Below are positions 58,387-64,000 of a DNA stretch of 64,000 nt, piece by piece. How positions within the stretch are numbered: the first letter of the stretch is position 1; each line of letters starts with the position of its first letter. The notes under the pieces are model-generated. The model did not search any database. It worked only from the letters and a program-made list of their open reading frames with translations, and was not told the DNA's origin. The position numbers were made by a program, and so were the translations under genes. Source of the stretch: Streptomyces dangxiongensis (GTDB taxonomy: Bacteria; Actinomycetota; Actinomycetes; Streptomycetales; Streptomycetaceae); NCBI RefSeq assembly GCF_003675325.1, contig NZ_CP033073.1, positions 2,790,001 through 2,854,000 on the forward strand. The letters are read 5' to 3'.

Positions 58387-59433
58387 GTCGCCGTTCGCCC
58401 CCGGCTCCACCACTCCCCCCGGCACGGCCTCCTCCGCGAAGTGGCACGCCGAGGCGTGGGCGGCGGCACCACGGACGTCCCGGAAGGCGGCGGGCACCGC
58501 GAGGACCGGGACCTCCCGCGCGCAGCGGTCCCGGGCCTTCCAGCAGCGGGTGCGGAAGCGGCAGCCGGAGGGGATGTCCGTCGGCGAGGGCACGTCACCG
58601 GTGAGGATGATCCGCGCCCGGTGCGCACGGGCCTCGGGGTCGGGCACGGGCACGGCGGACAGCAGGGCCTGGGTGTAGGGGTGGGTCGGATGGTCGTAGA
58701 TCTCGGTATCCCGTCCGGTCTCCACGATCCGGCCCAGATACATGACCCCGACCCGGTCCGAGATGTGCCGGACGATCGACAGGTCATGCGCGATGAAGAC
58801 GTAACTGAGGTCGAACTCCGACTGGAGCCGGTCCAGAAGATTGATCACCTGGGCCTGCACCGAGACGTCCAGCGCGGACACCGGCTCGTCGGCGACGATC
58901 ACCTCCGGACGCAGCGCCAGCCCGCGCGCGATGCCGATGCGCTGGCGCTGGCCGCCGGAGAACTGGTGCGGATAGCGGTTGGCGTAGTCCGGGTCGAGGC
59001 CGACCACGTCCAGCAGGTCCCGCACCCGGCGGCGCCGGTCGCCCTTGGGGGCCGCCTCGGGATGGATGTCGTAGGGCTCCCCGATGATGTCGCCCACCGT
59101 CATCCGGGGGTTGAGGGAGGTGTAGGGGTCCTGGAAGACCATCTGGATGTTGCGGCGGACCGCTTTCAGGGCCCTGCCGGACAGCCGGGTGATCTCCTCG
59201 CCCTTGAACCGGATCGACCCGGCCGTCGGCCGTTCGAGGTTGCAGAGCATCTTCGCCACCGTCGACTTGCCGCAGCCCGACTCCCCGACGATGCCCAGCG
59301 TCTCGCCCCTGCCGAGGGTGAAGTCGACACCGTCGACGGCCTTCACCGCGCCGACCTGCTTGTGGAACAGGACGCCCCGGGTGAGCGGGTAGTGCTTGAC
59401 GAGGCCGGCGACCTCCAGGATCGGCTCAGCCAT
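58375..59433 (-). CDS. Oligopeptide ABC importer ATPase (OppF/DppF type)
   Basis: A 352-residue protein. Walker [10 protein letters not shown] near residue 48, signature [12 protein letters not shown] near residue 160, Walker [13 protein letters not shown] near residue 184, and the oligopeptide-transporter C-terminal motif with clustered cysteines ([15 protein letters not shown]) near residue 300 are all visible. It pairs with the OppD-type ATPase encoded upstream (8-bp overlap) to drive peptide import. Confidence 0.94.
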   Translation of the reverse strand: MAEPILEVAGLVKHYPLTRGVLFHKQVGAVKAVDGVDFTLGRGETLGIVGESGCGKSTVAKMLCNLERPTAGSIRFKGEEITRLSGRALKAVRRNIQMVFQDPYTSLNPRMTVGDIIGEPYDIHPEAAPKGDRRRRVRDLLDVVGLDPDYANRYPHQFSGGQRQRIGIARGLALRPEVIVADEPVSALDVSVQAQVINLLDRLQSEFDLSYVFIAHDLSIVRHISDRVGVMYLGRIVETGRDTEIYDHPTHPYTQALLSAVPVPDPEARAHRARIILTGDVPSPTDIPSGCRFRTRCWKARDRCAREVPVLAVPAAFRDVRGAAAHASACHFAEEAVPGGVVEPGANGDGPG

Positions 59434-60400
59434 GCAGGCACTCCCGCCAGAAATGGCACGCGCTGCCCCGCTCGTCGGACACCTCGTACAGCGGAGGCAC
59501 CTCGGTGCGGCACATGTCCCGCGCCATCGGACAGCGCGGATGGAAGGAGCAGCCCGACGGGATGCGCGTCAGGTTCGGCGGGAGGCCCTTGATGGCGTAC
59601 AGCTCCCGGCCCTTCTGGTCCAGGCGGGGCACGGAGTCCAGCAGGCCGCGGGTGTAGGGGTGGGCCGGGGCCTTGTACAGGTCGTGCACGGGCGCCGACT
59701 CGACGATCCGCCCGGCGTACATGACCGCGATCCGGTCGGCGACGTCCGCGACCACGCCCAGGTCGTGGGTGATCAGGATCAGCCCCATGCGGTACTCGCG
59801 CCGCAGCTCGGCCAGCAGGTCCATGATCTGGGCCTGGACGGTGACGTCCAGGGCGGTCGTCGGCTCGTCGGCGATGACGAGCGCCGGTTCCAGCGCCAGC
59901 GCCATGGCGATCATGACGCGCTGGCGCATCCCGCCGGAGAACTGGTGGGGGTAGTCCCGCGCGCGCTGGGCGGCGGCCGGGATCCGCACCCGGTCCATCA
60001 GCCCGACCGCCTTCGCCCGGGCGGCCTTCTTCGACATCCCGCGGTGGACGACGAACATCTCCCCGAGCTGGTCCCCCACCGTCATGACCGGGTTGAGGGC
60101 GGACAACGCGTCCTGGAAGATCATCGCCATCGCGCTGCCCCGGACCCTGCGCCGCTCCTCCCCCTTGAGCGTCAGCAGGTCCCGCCCCTGGAAGAGGATT
60201 TGCCCGCCGGTGATCCGCCCCGGCGGTGTGTCCAGGATGCCCATCACGGCCTGCGCGGTGACGGACTTGCCCGACCCGGACTCGCCGAGCACCGCGAGCG
60301 TCCGACCGGCGTCCACGTGGCAGCCGACGCCGTTGACGGCGTGGGCGACCCCGTCCCGGGTCCGGAACTCCACGTGCAGGTCCCGCACTTCGAGCAGCAC
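59426..60400 (-). CDS. Oligopeptide ABC importer ATPase (OppD/DppD type)
   Basis: A 324-residue protein. Walker [10 protein letters not shown] near residue 38, signature [12 protein letters not shown] near residue 152, Walker [13 protein letters not shown] near residue 175, and the C-terminal Fe-S-type cysteine motif [14 protein letters not shown] near residue 290 are seen. GTG start with GAGGTGA upstream. It is encoded between the OppC-type permease and the OppF-type ATPase. Confidence 0.94.
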   Translation of the reverse strand: MLLEVRDLHVEFRTRDGVAHAVNGVGCHVDAGRTLAVLGESGSGKSVTAQAVMGILDTPPGRITGGQILFQGRDLLTLKGEERRRVRGSAMAMIFQDALSALNPVMTVGDQLGEMFVVHRGMSKKAARAKAVGLMDRVRIPAAAQRARDYPHQFSGGMRQRVMIAMALALEPALVIADEPTTALDVTVQAQIMDLLAELRREYRMGLILITHDLGVVADVADRIAVMYAGRIVESAPVHDLYKAPAHPYTRGLLDSVPRLDQKGRELYAIKGLPPNLTRIPSGCSFHPRCPMARDMCRTEVPPLYEVSDERGSACHFWRECLHG

Positions 60401-60407
60401 GACGGCG

Positions 60408-61415
60408 TCACCTCAGCTTCGGGTCGAGGGCGTCGCGGACCGCGTCGCCGAGCATGATGAAGGCCAGCACCGTGACGGCGAGGGCGCCCGAGGGCCACAG
60501 CAGGGCGTGCGGGGCGTTGCGGATGTAGGGGGACGCGGCGGAGATGTCGATGCCCCAGGAGACGCTGGGCGGTTTGAGGCCGACGCCGAGGTAGGACAGG
60601 GTCGCCTCCAGGGAGATGTAGGTGCCGAGCGCGATGGTCGCGACGACGATGACCGGGGCCACCGCGTTGGGCGCGATGTGCCGGAGCAGGATGCGCGCGT
60701 CGGAGGCGCCGAGGGCGCGGGCGGCCTGGACGTAGTCGTGGTGCCGGGCGGTGAGGACCGAACCGCGCGCGATGCGGGAGATCTGCGGCCAGCCGAGCAG
60801 CACCATGAACCCGATGACCGGCCAGACCGTATTGCTGGTCACCACGGAGAGGAGGACGAGACCGCCGAGGACGACCGGGATGGCGAAGAAGACGTCGGTG
60901 ATCCGGGACAGTACCGCGTCCCATCTCCCGCCGAAGTAGCCCGCGAGTCCGCCGAGCACCGAGCCGAGCAGACAGACGCCGAGCGTGGCGCACACGCCGA
61001 CCGTGACGGACGTACGGGCGCCGTAGACGGTGCGCGTGTAGACGTCGCAGCCCTGGCCGTCGTAGCCGAAGGGATGGCCGGGCTGTGCGCCCTCCTGGGC
61101 CTTGGCGAGGTCGCACCGCAGGGGGTTGCCGGAGGTGATCGCCGAGGGCCACACGGAGATGACGACCAGGAAGACGATGACCAGGGCGGAGAGCAGGAAG
61201 ACGGGGTTGCGGCGCAGGTCGCGCCGCGCGTCGGACCACAGCGAGCGCGGCCGGCCGACCGGTCCGGCGCTGTCCGGGCCGCCGGGACCGCCGGGGGCGC
61301 CCGGGGCGCCCGGGGCCTTCTCCAGCGTGACGGCCTCGCTCGCGCCCAGGTCCATCGCGCCGCCCATGCCGGTGCCGGCGATGGCGCGCTCGGGCTCGTA
61401 CGGCTGCTCAGGCAT
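60408..61415 (-). CDS. Oligopeptide ABC importer permease (OppC/DppC type)
   Basis: The 335-residue protein has a 65-residue N-terminal cytosolic region rich in Gly/Pro, then NPVFLLSALVIVFLVVISVW as the first helix and a BPD_transp_1 domain with the coupling segment DYVQAARALGASDARIL. An extracytoplasmic loop has two cysteines (RCDL, GCDVYT). It partners the OppB-type subunit, overlapping its gene by 8 bp. Confidence 0.93.
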   Translation of the reverse strand: MPEQPYEPERAIAGTGMGGAMDLGASEAVTLEKAPGAPGAPGGPGGPDSAGPVGRPRSLWSDARRDLRRNPVFLLSALVIVFLVVISVWPSAITSGNPLRCDLAKAQEGAQPGHPFGYDGQGCDVYTRTVYGARTSVTVGVCATLGVCLLGSVLGGLAGYFGGRWDAVLSRITDVFFAIPVVLGGLVLLSVVTSNTVWPVIGFMVLLGWPQISRIARGSVLTARHHDYVQAARALGASDARILLRHIAPNAVAPVIVVATIALGTYISLEATLSYLGVGLKPPSVSWGIDISAASPYIRNAPHALLWPSGALAVTVLAFIMLGDAVRDALDPKLR

Positions 61416-62334
61416 AGCGGATCCTCGGGTCGAGTACGGCGTAGAGCAGGTCGACGAGGAGGTTGGCCACCAGGAAGATCAGGACGAGCACGGTCACGAA
61501 GCCGACGACCGTCTGGGTGTTCTGCCGCAGGATGCCCTGGTAGAGCTGGTAGCCGACGCCGTGGATGTTGAAGATCCGCTCGGTGACGATCGCCCCGCCC
61601 ATCAGCGCGCCGATGTCGAAGCCGATGAAGGTCACCACGGGGATCAGCGAGTTGCGCAGCAGGTGCCGGGTGATGACGCGGCGCCGGGGCAGTCCCTTGG
61701 CGACGGCGGTGCGGACGTAGTCGGAGCGCTTGTTCTCGGCGATGGAGGTGCGGGTCAGCCGGGTGACGTAGGCGAGCGAGACGGAGGCGAGGACCAGGCC
61801 GGGCACGAGCAGCTCGCCGAAGCCGGCGTCCGGGGAGACGGAGGGTCTGATCCAGCCCCACTTGACGCCGAGGAGCAGTTGGAGCACCAGACCGGTGACG
61901 AAGGTGGGGACGGAGATCACCACCAGGGTCAGCAGGAGTACGGCGGTGTCGACGGGCCGGCCGCGTCGCAGGCCGCTGAGCACGCCGAGGGTGATGCCGA
62001 CGACGATCTCGAGCAGGATGGCCACGACGGTGAGCCGGATGGTGACGGGGAACGCCGTCGCCATCAGCTCGGTGACCTTCTGCCCGTTGAACGCCGTACC
62101 GAAGTCGCCGGTGAAGACCCTGCCCATGTAGGCGAGGTACTGCTGCGGGAAGACCGGCTGGTCGAGCCCGAACTCCTGCTTCAGTCGGGCGGCCGTCGCC
62201 GGATCGCACTGCCGTTCGCCGCACAGTCCGGCGACGGGGTCGCCCATCACGTTCACCATGAGGAAGATCAGCAGGGTGGAGCCGACGAACACCGGGATCA
62301 TCTGGAGCAGTCGCCGGAGGACGTAGCGTCCCAT
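61408..62334 (-). CDS. Oligopeptide ABC importer permease (OppB/DppB type)
   Basis: The 308-residue protein has the N-terminal helix YVLRRLLQMIPVFVGSTLLI, a large loop with CGERQC, then BPD_transp_1 with ENKRSDYVRTAVAKGLPRRR as the coupling region. It starts 6 bp after the lipoprotein stop and overlaps the OppC gene by 8 bp. Confidence 0.93.
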   Translation of the reverse strand: MGRYVLRRLLQMIPVFVGSTLLIFLMVNVMGDPVAGLCGERQCDPATAARLKQEFGLDQPVFPQQYLAYMGRVFTGDFGTAFNGQKVTELMATAFPVTIRLTVVAILLEIVVGITLGVLSGLRRGRPVDTAVLLLTLVVISVPTFVTGLVLQLLLGVKWGWIRPSVSPDAGFGELLVPGLVLASVSLAYVTRLTRTSIAENKRSDYVRTAVAKGLPRRRVITRHLLRNSLIPVVTFIGFDIGALMGGAIVTERIFNIHGVGYQLYQGILRQNTQTVVGFVTVLVLIFLVANLLVDLLYAVLDPRIRYA

Positions 62335-62340
62335 GGCGGC

Positions 62341-63972
62341 TCAGCGGACCTTGATCTCGTTGTAGACGGGGACGCTGAAGGGGTTCAGCGCCACACCGGA
62401 CAGCCGCTCGGCGTAGCCGGCGCTGCCGTTCTGGTACCAGAGCGGGATGGCGGCCATGTGGTCCCGGACGACCTCCTCGGCCCGCTGGAACAACTGGACG
62501 GACCTGGCCTGGTCCGTCTCGGCGTTGGCCCGGTCGACGAGCTTGTCGAAGTCCCCGTCGGACCACTTGCCGTCGTTGGAGGGGGCGTCGGTGTAGTACA
62601 TCGGCTGCAGGAAGTCCTGGATCAGCGGGTAGTCCATCTGCCAGCCCGCGCGGAAGGGGCCGGTCATCTCGTGCCGGCCGATCCGGTTGCGGAAGTCGGC
62701 GAAGGTGCCGACCGGGTTGCCGACGCAGGCCCTGCCGTTGCCGAGGGCGTTGTTGATGGAGTTGCACACGGCGTCCACCCACTGCCTGTGCGAGCCCGTG
62801 TCCGCGTTGTAGGTGATCCGGACCTGGCCGCCGGGGATGCCACCGCCCTCCTTGACCAGCTTCCTGGCCTCGTCCGGGTGGTACTCGCAGGCCCTGCCGC
62901 ACAGCCCGGCCTTGTAGCCGCCGGCCGGGCCGAGCACCGGGGAGGTCCAGTCGGTGGCCGGGGTGCGGGTCCGGTTGAAGATCGTCTCGGTGATCTGCCG
63001 GCGGTCGATCGCCATGGACAGGCCCGTGCGGACCTTCTCCGTCCCCGGCCGGTTCCACGCCTTGTCGTAGTAGGGGAAGGACAGGGTCTGGATGATGCCG
63101 GCCGGGGTGTTGAGGTAGCGGTCGCCGAGGTCGCCGGCGACGTTCTTCAGCTGGGCGGCGGGCACGTCGTCCACGAGGTCGAGGTTGCCGGCCATCAGGT
63201 CGGTGTAGGCGGTGTTGTTGTCCGTGTACACCTTGAGGGTCACCCCGCCGTTGAGCGCCTTGTCGTCGCCGGGGTAGCCGTCCCACTTCCGCAGGAACAT
63301 CTGCGAGCCCTTCGTGTAGGACTCGACGGCGTAGGGGCCGTTGCCGACCGGCTTCGCCAGCCAGGCCGCGTGGTCGGTGAAGAAGGCGCGGGGCAGCGGG
63401 GCGAAGGCCGGGTAGCCGAAGGTGTCGGGGAAGGCGGAGAACTTCTGGTTGAGCCGGACGGTGAAGGTGCGCTCGTCCACGACCTTCAGGCCCGGCAGGG
63501 TGTCGGCGCTCTGCTTGCCGTGGGCGGGGTGGACCTTGTCGTACCCGTCGATGTAGGCGAAGAAGAAGGCGTTCTTCTGGCTGTTGCGCAGGCTCGCCCC
63601 GTAGTTCCAGGCGTCGACGAAGGAGCGGGCGGTCACCTTCTCGCCGTCGGAGAAGGTCCAGCCGTCCTTCACCCTGATGGTGAAGTTCCGCGAGTCGCTG
63701 GTGTCGATGGACTCGGCGAGCATGTCGGTGGCCCTGCCGGTCCTCGGGTCGTACTTCTTCAGGCCCCGGAAGATCATGTCGAGCACCTTGCCGCCCTGCA
63801 CCTCGTTGGTGTTGGCCGGCTCCAGCGGGTTCTGCGGGTCTCCCCAGGAGGAGCTGAGCACCGCACCGCCGGTGCCGCCGGCCGAGCCGCCGCCCCCGCA
63901 GCCCGCGGCGGCGAGCGCCACCACCGCCGCCACCGCACCGGCGGCCCGTCGGGTGTGGGCGGTTCCCCGCAT
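62341..63972 (-). CDS. Oligopeptide-binding lipoprotein (SBP_bac_5)
   Basis: The 543-residue precursor has a signal peptide with lipobox AAGC near residue 25, then a family 5 solute-binding domain (SSSWGDPQNPLEPANTNEVQ near the start, VRTGLSMAIDRRQITETIF mid-protein and VVRDHMAAIPLWYQNGSAGY near the end). It captures peptides at the outer membrane face and hands them to the permeases encoded downstream. GGAGGAGG precedes ATG. The window ends 28 bp upstream, so its promoter is not visible. Confidence 0.94.
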   Translation of the reverse strand: MRGTAHTRRAAGAVAAVVALAAAGCGGGGSAGGTGGAVLSSSWGDPQNPLEPANTNEVQGGKVLDMIFRGLKKYDPRTGRATDMLAESIDTSDSRNFTIRVKDGWTFSDGEKVTARSFVDAWNYGASLRNSQKNAFFFAYIDGYDKVHPAHGKQSADTLPGLKVVDERTFTVRLNQKFSAFPDTFGYPAFAPLPRAFFTDHAAWLAKPVGNGPYAVESYTKGSQMFLRKWDGYPGDDKALNGGVTLKVYTDNNTAYTDLMAGNLDLVDDVPAAQLKNVAGDLGDRYLNTPAGIIQTLSFPYYDKAWNRPGTEKVRTGLSMAIDRRQITETIFNRTRTPATDWTSPVLGPAGGYKAGLCGRACEYHPDEARKLVKEGGGIPGGQVRITYNADTGSHRQWVDAVCNSINNALGNGRACVGNPVGTFADFRNRIGRHEMTGPFRAGWQMDYPLIQDFLQPMYYTDAPSNDGKWSDGDFDKLVDRANAETDQARSVQLFQRAEEVVRDHMAAIPLWYQNGSAGYAERLSGVALNPFSVPVYNEIKVR

Positions 63973-64000
63973 GGGCGTGCCTCCTCCATGAACACCGATC

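Overview
The window is high-GC actinobacterial chromosome and almost certainly comes from a Streptomyces or a close relative. The signs are extreme GC bias, frequent GTG starts, 4-bp stop/start overlaps, a mycothiol gene (mshB), a 7Fe ferredoxin, several Streptomyces-type small proteins, and the dispersed GC-rich palindromes typical of that genus. There are no rRNA, tRNA or CRISPR features. The content is mostly core chromosome, with one complete insertion sequence, one MFS gene remnant and one frameshifted gene.

Layout. 1-4.2 kb (minus): an exopolysaccharide-like cluster of a DUF3492/GT4 glycosyltransferase, a repeat-blurred membrane protein, a 34-aa coupled ORF and a truncated epimerase. 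4.3-10.2 kb (minus): a peptide/nickel-type ABC importer (lipoprotein, two permeases, one dual ATPase), preceded by a consensus promoter and a leaderless 31-codon ORF with two late cysteines. 10.2-16 kb: a DUF3152 protein, alpha/beta hydrolase, TetR regulator, DUF3107 protein, small membrane protein and MiaE-like ferritin-fold protein. 16-25 kb: a DEAD-box helicase with a repetitive basic tail, a hydrolase, a NYN-domain protein, a 50-aa peptide gene, MarC, a PHP phosphoesterase, a zinc-ribbon protein, an MFS remnant and a SUFU-like protein.

25-31.5 kb holds a magnesium-related group: CorA behind a long structured leader, a PRC/MgtE_N/CBS protein without a membrane domain, DUF1003 and the Mrp ATPase. 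31.8-35.1 kb (minus) holds a frameshifted gene, TatB, an anti-sigma factor and an ECF sigma factor. 35.3-45 kb holds an O-methyltransferase (probable ATT start), DUF3117, enoyl-CoA hydratase, Tag, a DivIVA-like protein, a FolP2-like DHPS paralogue, a LOG protein, DapE, a lysozyme-like exported protein, a repeat secreted protein, DapC and ferredoxin. From memory, this order parallels the Mycobacterium tuberculosis block Rv1170 (mshB) - Rv1177/1178 - dapE - folP2 - tagA - sigE/rseA/htrA/tatB - mrp - corA, but here the htrA slot is empty.

45-64 kb: a GNAT protein, a SirB1-like protein, a DesK/DesR-type two-component system joined to an ABC-2 exporter, an IS5-like element inserted exactly at the stop codon of a large peptidoglycan-binding-domain protein, MshB, a prolyl-oligopeptidase-family peptidase, and a second complete oligopeptide ABC importer (five genes) running to the right edge.

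Ten protein genes, and the leader ORF at 10147, have a TAnnnT-like -10 box exactly 6-7 nt before the start codon and no Shine-Dalgarno sequence. This suggests extensive leaderless transcription. All functional calls come from reading the sequence only; no searches were run.
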